A stretch of DNA of 55,492 bases from JBKBIP01 sp046297495 (GCA_046297495.1 JBKBIP010000034.1:1-55492); one strand, 5' to 3'. Shown: positions 15,816 to 25,210, counted from the first letter of the stretch. The notes: generated from the letters alone by a model not told the origin. A program made the numbers and translations.

Positions 15816-17126
15816 ATGTCCGCGACAACAGTTCGAGTAAGCATCCGATGGTTGACAGGGAGCGGTGGGGCAATTGTGATGGGTGCGTTGATGGTGTCAG
15901 CCATCGCGGCCCAAGAACGCGGCTATCACGAGCAAGTCAAGCTCCTTCAAGAGGTCGCCGCGCAAAAAGCCGAGGCGGAAGTGCAAGAGGCCTTGCTGCA
16001 AGCGGCCCGGCTCAGTGCGACCAATCCCCGATTGGCCATCGACCGTCTTCAGCAGACCTTGGCCCAAGTGCAAGCGAACCCGGCGCTCCCCGATCAGCGC
16101 AAGGAAGGCATGGCCCGCTTGCTGCGCGACCGCATCCGCCGGCTGGAGTTGGCACAGCCTGCCGCGACCGTGGCCCGCCCTGCCGGACCTCCGGTGGCGA
16201 CCCCCGCCAGCCGTCCGACGGTGGCTCCCGCCAACACCGAGGAGCAATACCTCCAATCGACCCTGGCACAAGTTCGCGCCCTGGAACAACAGGGACGCAC
16301 CGCCGAGGCCCAGCGGTTGGCCGACGATTTGGCGCGACGCTTTCCCGACAACCCCGCTATCCAAGCCAGCATCCGCATGAGTTCCGTGGCCAGCAAGATC
16401 GGCAGCGCGCGAACCATCACCGCCGACCACGACAGCCGCGCCTTGGCCACTTTGAATGACATCAACCGTTCCGCGCGGCCGCCAGCGGGGGACATCGAAT
16501 TTGACAAAGTGATCACCGAGCGCGCCGCCAAGCGCGTCACGGGGGTGGCCTTGACCGCGAAGGAAAAGGCGATCCTGCACGGGTTGAACAAATTGGTTTC
16601 CGTCAAGTTCGACAACACCCGTTTCCAAGACGTGATCGAGTACATCGCCACCGAGCTGGATCAGCCAGTCATTCTGGATAAACAAGCCCTGAACGACGCC
16701 CAAATCGACTACGATACGCTGGTGTCCGCTCAAGTGCGCGACATCTCGTTGCGCACGCTGTTGCGCAAGGTGTTGGGGGAATTCGGCTTGACCTACGTGG
16801 TCCGGGGCGAGGCGATTCAAGTCGTTTCCATCTTCAAGGCCCAGGATTTGATGGTCACGCGGGCATACTACATCGGTGATTTGGTCAGCGATGGGGGGGC
16901 CAATGCGTTTGGCCTGAATCCGTTGTACTTCACCAACCTGGACCAACTCGCCCAAGCCCAACGCGCCGCCGCCATCATCGAAATGATCCAAACCACGGTG
17001 GACCCCGACAGCTGGCGGTTGAACGGCGGCAAGGCGGCCATCTCCTTCGATTTCACCACGAAGTCCCTCATCATCCGCCAAAGCGCCGAGGTCCACGCCA
17101 TCTTGGGCAGCGGCATGGGGCGGTGA
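15816..17126 (+). CDS. Exported protein with secretin/TonB short N-terminal (STN)-like domain
   Basis: 436 residues. An N-terminal hydrophobic segment (about 16-33, GGAIVMGALMVSAIAAQ) is a signal peptide. A helical region (about 35-115) is rich in Leu/Ala/Gln with TPR-like spacing, followed by a Pro/Ala linker and another helical pair. Residues about 255-340 match the STN pattern: NKLVSVKFDNTRFQDVIEYI, then VILDKQAL, then SLRTLLRKVLGEFGLTYVV and a final EAIQVVS strand. In secretins and TonB receptors this small domain binds partners in the periplasm; no secretin pore domain follows here. AAGGAA lies 7 nt before the ATG. It is divergent from the motor cluster and shares its intergenic region, so a role beside the ExbB/ExbD motor is possible but unproven. 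Confidence 0.75.
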   Translation: MSATTVRVSIRWLTGSGGAIVMGALMVSAIAAQERGYHEQVKLLQEVAAQKAEAEVQEALLQAARLSATNPRLAIDRLQQTLAQVQANPALPDQRKEGMARLLRDRIRRLELAQPAATVARPAGPPVATPASRPTVAPANTEEQYLQSTLAQVRALEQQGRTAEAQRLADDLARRFPDNPAIQASIRMSSVASKIGSARTITADHDSRALATLNDINRSARPPAGDIEFDKVITERAAKRVTGVALTAKEKAILHGLNKLVSVKFDNTRFQDVIEYIATELDQPVILDKQALNDAQIDYDTLVSAQVRDISLRTLLRKVLGEFGLTYVVRGEAIQVVSIFKAQDLMVTRAYYIGDLVSDGGANAFGLNPLYFTNLDQLAQAQRAAAIIEMIQTTVDPDSWRLNGGKAAISFDFTTKSLIIRQSAEVHAILGSGMGR

Positions 17127-17140
17127 ATCACCATGCGTAA

Positions 17141-17194
17141 GGAATCATCGTTTCGCGTGTGCTTCCTGGATCCATCACGTAAAACGATGATTCC
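17141..17194. repeat. CGTTTCGCGC-type inverted repeat, copy B
   Basis: GGAATCATCGTTTCGCGTG (17141-17159) pairs with CACGTAAAACGATGATTCC (17176-17194). There are two mismatches in 19, both transitions that would keep G-U pairing in RNA, and the loop is 16 nt. It fills most of the gap between the STN gene and the cupin gene and could act as terminator or processing site. Confidence 0.7.
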
Positions 17195-17221
17195 AGGGTA
17201 CATATTTTACAGGAATTCGTC

Positions 17222-17551
17222 GTGAGTCTCTACTTTCCCAGCCGTGCCGACTGTTCGCCGCACACCATCTTTCCCGGCGTTCAGATCCGCACCTGCGCCG
17301 GTGAGCACATGATGTTGTCCGTCGTGGACATCGAGCCGGGAGCGGTGGTCGAGGAACATTCCCATCCACACGAACAGATGGGCATGGTGCTGGCAGGGCG
17401 GGCGCTCTTCACCATCGGCGGCGAGCAGAAGACCTTGCAACCGGGGGACTTGTACCGCATCCCTGGCCACGTCCCGCACCAGGTCGTCGCCCTGGAACAA
17501 CCCGTCCGGGCGCTGGATATTTTCTACCCCATTCGGGAAGATTACCGCTGA
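17222..17551 (+). CDS. Small cupin-domain protein
   Basis: 109 residues, a single cupin domain, with a GTG start at 17222 preceded by AGGA about 7 nt upstream. The first cupin motif is HSHPHEQMGMVLAG (the two His and the Glu being metal ligands, about residues 41-46) and the second is PGDLYRIPGHVPHQV, whose last His is the fourth ligand. The fold binds one divalent metal. Small stand-alone cupins include sugar isomerases, dioxygenases and ligand-binding proteins; nothing here decides between them. Its stop lies one base before the stop of the convergent permease gene, leaving no room for a separate terminator. Confidence 0.85.
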   Translation: MSLYFPSRADCSPHTIFPGVQIRTCAGEHMMLSVVDIEPGAVVEEHSHPHEQMGMVLAGRALFTIGGEQKTLQPGDLYRIPGHVPHQVVALEQPVRALDIFYPIREDYR

Positions 17552-17552
17552 C

Positions 17553-18908
17553 TCAGGTGATCTTGGAAAACACCTCGGACACCTTCACTGAACGGGCCGA
17601 CCAAGCCGGGCCGATGCTGCCGGCCAAGGCGGTCAAGGCGCCAACCAGCAGCCCCCACCACAGGGCGTCGATATAGACATTGATGACTGGAAAGAACCCC
17701 AAACGAAACGGAATGCCACCCATGCCGACTTCGATCAGGAGATAGGTAAGCAAGCCGCTGAGAAAACCACTGCCGCCGCCGATGAGCAGCGCCTCCACGA
17801 GGACGAAGGCCATGATCTGCCCCGGTCGATAGCCCAGCACCTTGAGCACGGCCATTTCGGTTTGGCGTTCGCGAACACCGATGCTAATGGCGTTGGCCAC
17901 CACCAGCGTCATGGTTGCCAGAATAGCCGGTGTCAGCAACCAGCGCATCCCCCAAACCAGATCGCGGTAGCCATCGAGCCAGGCGGCGATGCCAGACGAA
18001 AAGGTCTCGATTTTCACGGCGGGGCTGTCGAATTTCCCGGGCGCGTTCACCTGCTCGGCCATCATGCCGAACGCTTCCGTGGTGGGCAAACGCATCCAGA
18101 ACAGGTTCAGACTCTTTTCCGCCAACGGATGCGGCACTCCTTTCTTCCGCTGATAATCGTCCAGGGCGGCGTTGAGATAATCGCGGTTCATGATCGCGTT
18201 CATGTCATAGCGGCCTTCGGGCAAGACGCCGACAATCTCGAATTCCAGGTCGATCCCTTGGTAATTCATGCTCGCGACCGTGAATCGCTCGCCGATTTGC
18301 TTATTGATCGCCTGGAGCCGTTGCCGACCCAAGAGGGCGCCATTACGGGTGTTGGCCAGCTTTTTCTCCAAGGCGGGGTCCAGGTCTTGCATCTCATCCA
18401 TCATGGAGCGCAGCTTGTACGGGTCCATCGCGAAGAAAAAGATCATGTTCTCGCGGGTCCGCTTTTGGGGATCGAGCGTCCCGCCGTAGAATTGCCAAGT
18501 CATCAGGTCCTGTTCGCCGGGACGCAGCGCGGTGGGCAGCTGCTGGGTTTCCGTGGTCAAGCGGCTGGCATAGGCGAACGGCATTTGGCTGGGAATCTGA
18601 TGTTTTTCGGTGACGATGGCTTTCAAATCCTTGGATTTCTCCGACGTGATCAAGTCCAAAAAGACCAACATCGTCCACGCCAACGTCACCACGAACACCA
18701 GCACCATGATGGCCAAGCTCGTCAAAGCGGTTCGCAACACGTTGCGGCGCAGACTTTTCAGCACGAAGACGAAGAATTTATGGAACTTGACGACGACGGC
18801 GACGGCCAACATGATCAACACGAACCCCGCGACGACCGCCTCCGGCAAGTGCGTCGGGTCCTGTTTGAGATGGCGGACCAAGCGTTCCAGCAGGAAGAAA
18901 TTATCCAT
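17553..18908 (-). CDS. FtsX/MacB-like ABC transporter permease
   Basis: 451 residues. An extra N-terminal hydrophobic helix (about 24-44, AVVAGFVLIMLAVAVVVKF) precedes the usual MacB/FtsX plan. That plan is a first helix after SLRRNVLRTALTSLAIM (about 58-85), a large periplasmic domain (about 88-300, including an MNYQGIDLEFEIVGVLPEGR segment of MacB_PCD type), and three C-terminal helices. The first of these is followed by the conserved GVRERQTEMAVLKVLGYRPG cytoplasmic loop that contacts the ATPase. Such permeases export lipoproteins, peptides or lipids or act as mechanotransducers. No ATPase or membrane-fusion gene is adjacent in the window. No ribosome site is obvious before the ATG. Confidence 0.85.
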   Translation of the reverse strand: MDNFFLLERLVRHLKQDPTHLPEAVVAGFVLIMLAVAVVVKFHKFFVFVLKSLRRNVLRTALTSLAIMVLVFVVTLAWTMLVFLDLITSEKSKDLKAIVTEKHQIPSQMPFAYASRLTTETQQLPTALRPGEQDLMTWQFYGGTLDPQKRTRENMIFFFAMDPYKLRSMMDEMQDLDPALEKKLANTRNGALLGRQRLQAINKQIGERFTVASMNYQGIDLEFEIVGVLPEGRYDMNAIMNRDYLNAALDDYQRKKGVPHPLAEKSLNLFWMRLPTTEAFGMMAEQVNAPGKFDSPAVKIETFSSGIAAWLDGYRDLVWGMRWLLTPAILATMTLVVANAISIGVRERQTEMAVLKVLGYRPGQIMAFVLVEALLIGGGSGFLSGLLTYLLIEVGMGGIPFRLGFFPVINVYIDALWWGLLVGALTALAGSIGPAWSARSVKVSEVFSKIT

Positions 18909-19055
18909 GTTATGTCACATTGGAAAGAGTTTGTTTCTTTGTTAATCCGGCAGGGATGTTCGTCATACGAATCTGGAACGTCAGCGCGGATTTCCCATGC
19001 GGACGATTCGGGGTTGTGTCCATTTCCGCAGCTCCGGCGGGGCGACAGTTCATAG

Positions 19056-19075
19056 CCAGGGGCGTTAGCCTCTGG
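19056..19075. repeat. Short hairpin in a 211-bp gap
   Basis: CCAGGGGC (19056-19063) and GCCTCTGG (19068-19075) pair with one mismatch around a GTTA loop. It sits between the kinase gene 3' end (19120) and the permease gene start (18908), both on the minus strand, and may be a terminator or a dispersed palindrome. No T-run follows. Confidence 0.35.
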
Positions 19076-19119
19076 GGAGGGAATCGGCTTAGCACTACTG
19101 GCCCCGGTCGCCACGATCC

Positions 19120-21885
19120 TTACTTTGGCACCAAACAGGTTCCCGCCAGATAATCTTGCAACGACCGCGCCGGAAACCAGAGCGCCAACAGGACGTAACC
19201 CACCAGCCAGCCTAATGTCAGCCACCACAATGGCCCGTGGAGCCAAGCCAAGCTGGGGCCATAATAATCGGTCCCCACGGCCAAGCTCAGCAGCACGACC
19301 ACCGGCGCCCAGACGACCAACGATCGCCACGCACATTGCAGACGCCGCACGCGCCGGCCGTCACGCCGGATGAGCTGTAGCCCGACGAGCGGCAACGACC
19401 AGCCGCCGCGCGTCAACCAGGACCAAAGCACCCAAATCAGAGGCCACACCATGATCCCACCGTTAATCGTGATCAAGGCAATGATCGGCGCCCGGGACGC
19501 ATCTTCGGTGAGACGGTCGGTGAGCTGCTGCACCGGCTCGTTGACGGGACGGAAATACTCGTTGAGATACGCCGTGGCGAAGCCATACGACCGGCTCGCC
19601 GACAACATCATGGCCAAGCCGGGAAGCAGTAAGATGGACAGCAACCCCAGATGGGCGGCCCGCATCGAGAAACTGACTTCCGTGGGGCGCTGGCGCGTGG
19701 CGGCCAAGTCGGCCAGGAACGGCTCGACCTGCTCGTAAGGCTGGCGAACGCCGGTCAAGCGGTCGAGCATGGCGGCAGCGTGGACCGGCAGCGGGGCGCG
19801 GATGGGAACAGGCTTGTCATGCTCCGTCGTCCGACTTTCCAAGGCCAGCACCGCCACCTGACGCAAAAACCTCAACGCTCGCGCCGGCGCTGGCAGGTCG
19901 GGCGCGGACATCTCTTTAACAGCCGCGGTGAGTGGAATGTCCAACAATTGCACGCGGCCATCCGGTTGCACGTACACTTGTTCGACGCGCAAGGGCGAAG
20001 GCAAAGTATTGTCGGCAATGGCGGCGGTCAGCTCCTCGGCGAGCTGGGTGAAAATCGGCCGCGCCTCGCTCCAGGACAACGGCGGCGGTTCCCGCGTCAG
20101 CTCCGGCAAAGGACGGCCGCGCGGCGCCACGAAGGCGGACCAATTCCACGACGCGCCCGCCAGCGACAGTTGGCCGCACGTTAGCCAGCGCAAGCGCGTG
20201 GGCCGGCTCAGCTCCCGCCGTGCCCCATCCTCGGCAGCCGCCGCCACGCGTTGCAAACGGATCAGCACTTCTCGGCCCAAACTGGCATCCTCGCCAAGCA
20301 GCACGGTTTCCGCGCTGTCCCAGCGATAGGCCCCCAGGATGCGAAATGTGCCCACCAGCTCCGGGATGTCAGCGGATTGAATCAGTTCTCGCGGCGGCGC
20401 CGCTGCGAAGCGCTTCTCCCAGGTGCCGGGCAATTCCGGCCAGGGCAGCTGCACCACGCGCGTGCTACTCAGCAGCTCATGGACGCCGCGAAAGCCATTC
20501 TGCTTCCGCATGGTGACGGCCAGGAGCAGAGCGCCGAGCACTTGCATCATGTCCCCGCCCAAAAAGGTCGGCGAACCGCGCCACCACTCGAAAATCGCCT
20601 GCGGTAAGCCGAGAGCGGCGAGAAACACCAGCGCGCGCAAGCCAGCCCGTTTCCATCCCGGCGGGTCTGGACCGCTCAAGCCGCACACCCGCAACCGCAA
20701 CCACCGTTTGCCCAAGGAACAGCCCCCGTATCCCTCCAGCAAGGTAAAGTAAATCAGGGCCAACGAACCGACACACAGGCTCGGCAAAAGAGGAGAGACC
20801 GGCGCCAGGAACAAGCTCGCCAATAGCCATACGGGGGACAATAAGGCCGCATCGATCAGATACGCCCCGATGCGCATGCCCAAGCCGCCGATGGACATCT
20901 GCCCCGGAATCAAAGCCAGCAAGGCACAGCGGAAATCCGCCAAAGTCCGGTAGCGATTCTCGCGCGCTCGGGCCAGGCCGCGCAGCACCACGCGCTCCAA
21001 GGCGGGCGACACGTCCGGGCGCAGCGGCCGCAAAGGGGGGGCTTCCTCGGAAACGATGCGGGCCATGGTGGCGGTGGCGCTGCTTTGCTGAAACGGCGCC
21101 TTGCCGCTGAGCAGGTAATACAGCGTCGCGGCCACGGAATAGATGTCGGTGGCGAAGTCGATGGCGTCGCCGCGAATCTGCTCCGGCGAGGCGAACAGCG
21201 GCGTACCCACGAAAGTGCCAGTTTGCGTCAGGCTGCCGTCACTTGCCAGCGACTTGGACAAGCCGAAGTCGCCGATCTTGACGTGACCATCCGGCAGGAC
21301 GAAGCAGTTGGACGGTTTGACGTCCCGATGGATGACGCCGATCCGGTGCGCTTCCTGCAAGCCCTCAATCACGTCGAGAATCTTGGCGATGGCGTCCTCG
21401 GGGGAGAGGGGGCCGCCTTGCTCCACCTCGTCGCGCAGCGTGACGCCGGACATCAGTTCCATGACGATATAGGGCTGTCCCTCGACTTCGTCCGCCGCCA
21501 GGACGAAGACGCAGCGCGGATGGCTGATCAAGCTGGCCAAGCGTCCTTCCTGGCGAAAGCGCTCCAACGTCACCGGCGAACTATGCACCACCGAGATGAG
21601 CTTCACGGCCACGCGCCGGCCGGAGCAGGATTCCTCCGCTTCATACACCGTCCCCATGCCGCCGCTCCCGATGGCGCGGAGCAGGCGGTACGCGCCGAGC
21701 GTATGGGGCAGGGCCAACGTCTCCGCTCCCCCTGATGTTTCTCGCACGCTCATTTCGCGGGTGCTTTGCTCGGCGGAATCGAGAGGTGTAACCCGTCGTA
21801 GCGCGTGACCACAATAGGCGCAAAAAGAGGGCGGTTCGCCGGAAAACTCCAACGTCCGTTCACAATAAGGACAAGCGATGTGCAT
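19120..21885 (-). CDS. Ser/Thr kinase-RDD-pseudokinase-RDD membrane protein
   Basis: 921 residues. A zinc ribbon (C5, C8, C22, C25) leads into a Hanks-type kinase domain (about 64-330) with GSGGMGTVY loop (G73-Y81), Lys95 in VAVKL, HRD (186-188), DFG (206-208) and GTPLFASPEQI. An RDD-type membrane domain follows (about 335-480, MRIGAYLIDAALLSP ... SLGKRWLRLRV). Then comes a second kinase-like region (about 515-690) that keeps the fold's phrasing but is degenerate: VLIRL replaces VAxK, no HRD is present, and DIP replaces DFG. A second membrane region (about 740-915, LPLVGLQLIRRDGRRVRR) is again RDD-like. It phosphorylates proteins on Ser/Thr at the membrane; the second half probably senses or regulates. 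AAGGGA precedes the start. Confidence 0.9.
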   Translation of the reverse strand: MHIACPYCERTLEFSGEPPSFCAYCGHALRRVTPLDSAEQSTREMSVRETSGGAETLALPHTLGAYRLLRAIGSGGMGTVYEAEESCSGRRVAVKLISVVHSSPVTLERFRQEGRLASLISHPRCVFVLAADEVEGQPYIVMELMSGVTLRDEVEQGGPLSPEDAIAKILDVIEGLQEAHRIGVIHRDVKPSNCFVLPDGHVKIGDFGLSKSLASDGSLTQTGTFVGTPLFASPEQIRGDAIDFATDIYSVAATLYYLLSGKAPFQQSSATATMARIVSEEAPPLRPLRPDVSPALERVVLRGLARARENRYRTLADFRCALLALIPGQMSIGGLGMRIGAYLIDAALLSPVWLLASLFLAPVSPLLPSLCVGSLALIYFTLLEGYGGCSLGKRWLRLRVCGLSGPDPPGWKRAGLRALVFLAALGLPQAIFEWWRGSPTFLGGDMMQVLGALLLAVTMRKQNGFRGVHELLSSTRVVQLPWPELPGTWEKRFAAAPPRELIQSADIPELVGTFRILGAYRWDSAETVLLGEDASLGREVLIRLQRVAAAAEDGARRELSRPTRLRWLTCGQLSLAGASWNWSAFVAPRGRPLPELTREPPPLSWSEARPIFTQLAEELTAAIADNTLPSPLRVEQVYVQPDGRVQLLDIPLTAAVKEMSAPDLPAPARALRFLRQVAVLALESRTTEHDKPVPIRAPLPVHAAAMLDRLTGVRQPYEQVEPFLADLAATRQRPTEVSFSMRAAHLGLLSILLLPGLAMMLSASRSYGFATAYLNEYFRPVNEPVQQLTDRLTEDASRAPIIALITINGGIMVWPLIWVLWSWLTRGGWSLPLVGLQLIRRDGRRVRRLQCAWRSLVVWAPVVVLLSLAVGTDYYGPSLAWLHGPLWWLTLGWLVGYVLLALWFPARSLQDYLAGTCLVPK

Positions 21886-22128
21886 ATTCCCTTATCCTCG
21901 TATGGACTATTCCTGTCTAGCGAGCAGCGCACCACAAACGAGCCTATTTTGTGGCTGAACAGGGATAGCCCAATGCTTCTGTTCATTATTTGATGAGATG
22001 AACGGAAACGCAAGGGCGGAGAACGCCAGAGTCAAACCTAGAAAATCCCACACGACAGAAATCGGATGCAACCCAGGATGAATTCGGCTAAGCTATATTT
22101 TATGACCCCCTTATTGGGAGATGCGACC

Positions 22129-23172
22129 ATGAAACGGCGAAAGGTTGTGTATTGTTGCGCCTTGGGATGGTGGCTCAGCCTCGCGGGCATGGCAAACCCG
22201 TTGCCTGGGGCGGAGAAGGAAGTGGCCGTCGCTACCATCCGGAATGCTGTGGTCAAGGCTTTGCCAATGATTGAAAAAGGGGCGGCGGGGCATCTGGAAC
22301 GGCGCACCTGCTTTTCCTGCCACAATCAGGGAGTGCCGGTGTTCGCGGTGCAGGTGGCGCGGCAACGTGGCTTCGAGACGGACGCCGCCGGCTTCGACAA
22401 GCAATTGGCGCGCACGCATGACGTGCTGGCGCGCTGGGCCAAGAGCAACCCGGAACGCAAGACGTTCACCGGCGGCCAGGCGGACACGGCGGGATACACG
22501 CTGCTGACCCTGGAGCTAGGCGGCTGGCAGCCCGATGACATAACGGCGGCGGTGGTAGACTATCTCTTGCAGCGCGACCGTGATCTGGGCTATTGGCGCT
22601 CCTCGCATTTGGACCGCCCTCCCTCGGAAGCCAGTCCCTTCACGACGACGGCCTTGGCGGTGCGCGGGCTGCGGGCTTTCGGCACTCCCGCCCAACAGGA
22701 TGCCATCGCTCGCCGCCTCGAGGCAGCCCGCGACTGGCTGCGGCGCGCCGAGCCACGCGACACCGAGGACCGCGTCTTTCGCCTGTGGGGGCTGAAATAC
22801 GCCCAAGCCGAACCAGAGGAGATCGCCGCCGCCGCGCGGGACTTACTCCAGACACAACGGGATGACGGCGGCTGGGGACAACTGGCGGAGATGGACAGCG
22901 ATGCGTACGCCACCGGCTCGGCGCTGACGGCCTTGCACTTGGCCGGCGGGCTGGCCGTGAGCGAGCCGGCCTATCAGCGCGGCATCCGCTTGTTGCTCGG
23001 CAAACAGCAAGCGGATGGCACCTGGTTCGTGCGCAGCCGCAGCCGCAACCGCTTCCAAACTTACTTCGAGACCGGTTTCCCTTATCAAAAAGATCAGTGG
23101 ATCTCCATCGCCGCCAGCAGTTGGGCGACGACGGCACTGGCGCTGGCCTGTCCGCCGTCCCCCAAGCCCTGA
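22129..23172 (+). CDS. Exported CXXCH protein with terpenoid-cyclase-like repeats
   Basis: 347 residues from the ATG at 22129 (GGGAG 8 nt upstream); an in-frame ATG at 22066 lacks a ribosome site and would bury the signal peptide. The signal peptide is MKRRKVVYCCALGWWLSLAG. CFSCH (C61, C64, H65) is a c-type heme attachment motif. The rest is alpha-helical with repeats such as LLQTQRDDGGWGQL, LLGKQQADGTWF and DTAGYTLLTLELGGW, which match squalene-hopene-cyclase/prenyltransferase alpha-barrel repeats (QW-like motifs). The cyclase catalytic DxDD motif is not seen. Planctomycetes encode similar c-type cytochrome-like exported proteins of unknown role. It is probably in one transcript with the next gene (73-nt gap). 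Confidence 0.8.
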   Translation: MKRRKVVYCCALGWWLSLAGMANPLPGAEKEVAVATIRNAVVKALPMIEKGAAGHLERRTCFSCHNQGVPVFAVQVARQRGFETDAAGFDKQLARTHDVLARWAKSNPERKTFTGGQADTAGYTLLTLELGGWQPDDITAAVVDYLLQRDRDLGYWRSSHLDRPPSEASPFTTTALAVRGLRAFGTPAQQDAIARRLEAARDWLRRAEPRDTEDRVFRLWGLKYAQAEPEEIAAAARDLLQTQRDDGGWGQLAEMDSDAYATGSALTALHLAGGLAVSEPAYQRGIRLLLGKQQADGTWFVRSRSRNRFQTYFETGFPYQKDQWISIAASSWATTALALACPPSPKP

Positions 23173-23245
23173 CGGGAAGATATTCCCGCAGCGCTGTTTG
23201 TCGTGCCATCCCGATTCCCTCGTGCTCATCAAGCGGGAGGACATT

Positions 23246-25048
23246 ATGCGTATTGTCATTGCCATCGCGGTGTGGTCGCTATTGGTTCCGTCCCTTCGCG
23301 CGGCGGAACCACGGCAAAAGCCAGGCTCGCGCCGACCCGCCGGCGCCATCGCCTTCGCCTCGTTGGCGCCGCGCGGCTGGGATGTCTATGTCGCCGATAT
23401 GACCACGCGCGAGACGCGGCGGCTGACCGACCATCCGGCCCTGGATTACAACGCCGTCTTCGCCCCGGATGGCCGCCGGATCGCTTTTGTCTCCGAGCGC
23501 GATGGCAACATGGAGTTATACGTCATGTCCGCCGATGGCTCCGAATTGAAGCGGCTGACGGACGAATTCGCCCTGGACGATCATCCCGCTTGGTCCCCCG
23601 ACGGCAAGCGTCTTGCCTTTGTCAGTACGCGTCAGCCCGCAGAGCAACCGGGGCAAGCCTGGAACGCCGTCTATGTGATGCGCGCTGACGGTTCCGGCGT
23701 CCAGCGCGTGACACCGGCGGGGGTGGCGGACTATTCCCCCTCCTGGTCGCCGCGGGGGGATTTCCTCGCCGTGGCGTCGGGAAATGGTAAGCCGGGGGAG
23801 GCCGACCTGTACGTGATGAAACCGGACGGCAGCGACCGCCGCAAGGTGATCGCCGATGGCGGCTGGCCGACCTTCGCCGCCGATGGCAAGTCCCTGTATT
23901 TTCACAGTACACGCCAGGGGAAATGGGGCGTCTGGCAAGTCGGCGTGGATGGCTCTGGCTTGCGAAGGATCACGGCCGAGGACGTGGAAGCGTACACGCC
24001 GCGCGTCTCTGCTGATGGCAACTGGCTGGCAATGGCCGTGAAGCGCGGCTCCCATCGGCAAATCGAATTGCTGGACCTGCGCAGTGGCAAAACCGTGACC
24101 GTGACCCAGGGCGACGCCGATCATTGGAACCCTTCCCCATCGCCAGATGGGCGGTTCGTGGTCTATCACCGGATCAGCCCTGGCCTGACGATTCCCAACG
24201 TCGAACCGTGGGGCGCGCCGCCGGACAGCGATTTGCAAATGCTGCGCTTGGCCGGTTCATTTCCGGCCTTCTCCCCGGATGGCAAACGCCTAGCCTTGGT
24301 CAGCGGCAACTTCTCGCAGTTGGACGTAATGAACATCGATGGTTCCGCGCGTCAAATGCTGTATGCCACCAAACGGCGTTCGCTCTTTAGCACGACTTGG
24401 GCACACACCGGCGACCGCATCGCCTTCGCGCATGGCCCCGCCTTCGGTGAACCGCAAGTCGGCGTGAATATCGTCAGCGTGCGCCCGGACGGCTCGGACC
24501 CGCGCCTGCTCACCGAGGAGACCGGCAACAACGGCTTCCCCGCCTATTCCCCCGACGGCAAGCAGCTGGTCTTTCGTTCGGGACGGGACGGCCAAAAGAA
24601 CCTGTACATCATGGATGCCGATGGTGGCAACGTCCGCCGGCTGACCGAAGGGAAGTGGACCGACACGATGGCGGACTGGTCCCCCGCCGGCGACTGGATC
24701 GTCTTTTCCAGCAATCGCGGCGGCAACTTCGAGATTTACCTGATCCGCCCCGATGGCACCGGCCTGCGCAAGCTGATCGGCGGCGGCGGGCGCCACAATC
24801 ACCCCCACTTCTCCCCCGATGGACAATGGATCGTCTTCACGAGCCAACGAGCCGGCTTCTCCGCCGAGGAAATCTCGCTACCCTTTCAGTTCCAACCTTA
24901 CGGCAGCCTGTTCGCCATCCGTCTGGACGGCTCCGGCCTGCTCCGCCTCACCCATAACGGCTTCGAAGAAGGCACCCCCGCCTGGAGTCCGGCCCGGAAG
25001 ATCAAGCCCTCACAAGAAGGGAGCAAGGGTGAAGGGAGAGAGTATTGA
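23246..25048 (+). CDS. Exported TolB-like beta-propeller (PD40) protein
   Basis: 600 residues. The start at 23246 has GGGAGG 5 nt upstream and begins a clear signal peptide (MRIVIAIAVWSLLVPSLRAA). The mature protein is a string of WD40-like PD40 repeats: phrases such as FAPDGRRIAFVSERDGNMELYVM, AWSPDGKRLAFVST and YSPDGKQLVFRSGRDG recur about every 42-45 residues, at least ten times, giving probably two propellers. TolB-type propellers bind partner proteins in the periplasm; no Pal or Tol gene is adjacent, and this form is longer than TolB (about 430 residues). A longer upstream open frame exists but overlaps the previous gene and has no ribosome site. Confidence 0.85.
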   Translation: MRIVIAIAVWSLLVPSLRAAEPRQKPGSRRPAGAIAFASLAPRGWDVYVADMTTRETRRLTDHPALDYNAVFAPDGRRIAFVSERDGNMELYVMSADGSELKRLTDEFALDDHPAWSPDGKRLAFVSTRQPAEQPGQAWNAVYVMRADGSGVQRVTPAGVADYSPSWSPRGDFLAVASGNGKPGEADLYVMKPDGSDRRKVIADGGWPTFAADGKSLYFHSTRQGKWGVWQVGVDGSGLRRITAEDVEAYTPRVSADGNWLAMAVKRGSHRQIELLDLRSGKTVTVTQGDADHWNPSPSPDGRFVVYHRISPGLTIPNVEPWGAPPDSDLQMLRLAGSFPAFSPDGKRLALVSGNFSQLDVMNIDGSARQMLYATKRRSLFSTTWAHTGDRIAFAHGPAFGEPQVGVNIVSVRPDGSDPRLLTEETGNNGFPAYSPDGKQLVFRSGRDGQKNLYIMDADGGNVRRLTEGKWTDTMADWSPAGDWIVFSSNRGGNFEIYLIRPDGTGLRKLIGGGGRHNHPHFSPDGQWIVFTSQRAGFSAEEISLPFQFQPYGSLFAIRLDGSGLLRLTHNGFEEGTPAWSPARKIKPSQEGSKGEGREY

Positions 25049-25210
25049 GAGTTTGAAAGCCCCCTTACTCTTATTCCTCCGGCAAGGCCGATGATCATTG
25101 TCATTCTGGCCGATCTTGCTTGCCCTCACGCCGTTGATCCGTGATAATTGAAGCATCGTACGCGCATCATTCTATCTCATCTCCCTTACTCAGTCGCGGA
25201 GGATTCACTC

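Noticed and set aside
15897..17096. 399-codon open frame antisense to the STN gene, and similar long antisense frames (28857-29789, 17862-19055)
   Set aside because: All overlap well-supported genes and have shadow-type composition without ribosome sites.
23246..25048. Naming the propeller protein TolB
   Set aside because: Only the PD40 repeats match; it is longer than TolB and has no tol or pal neighbours.
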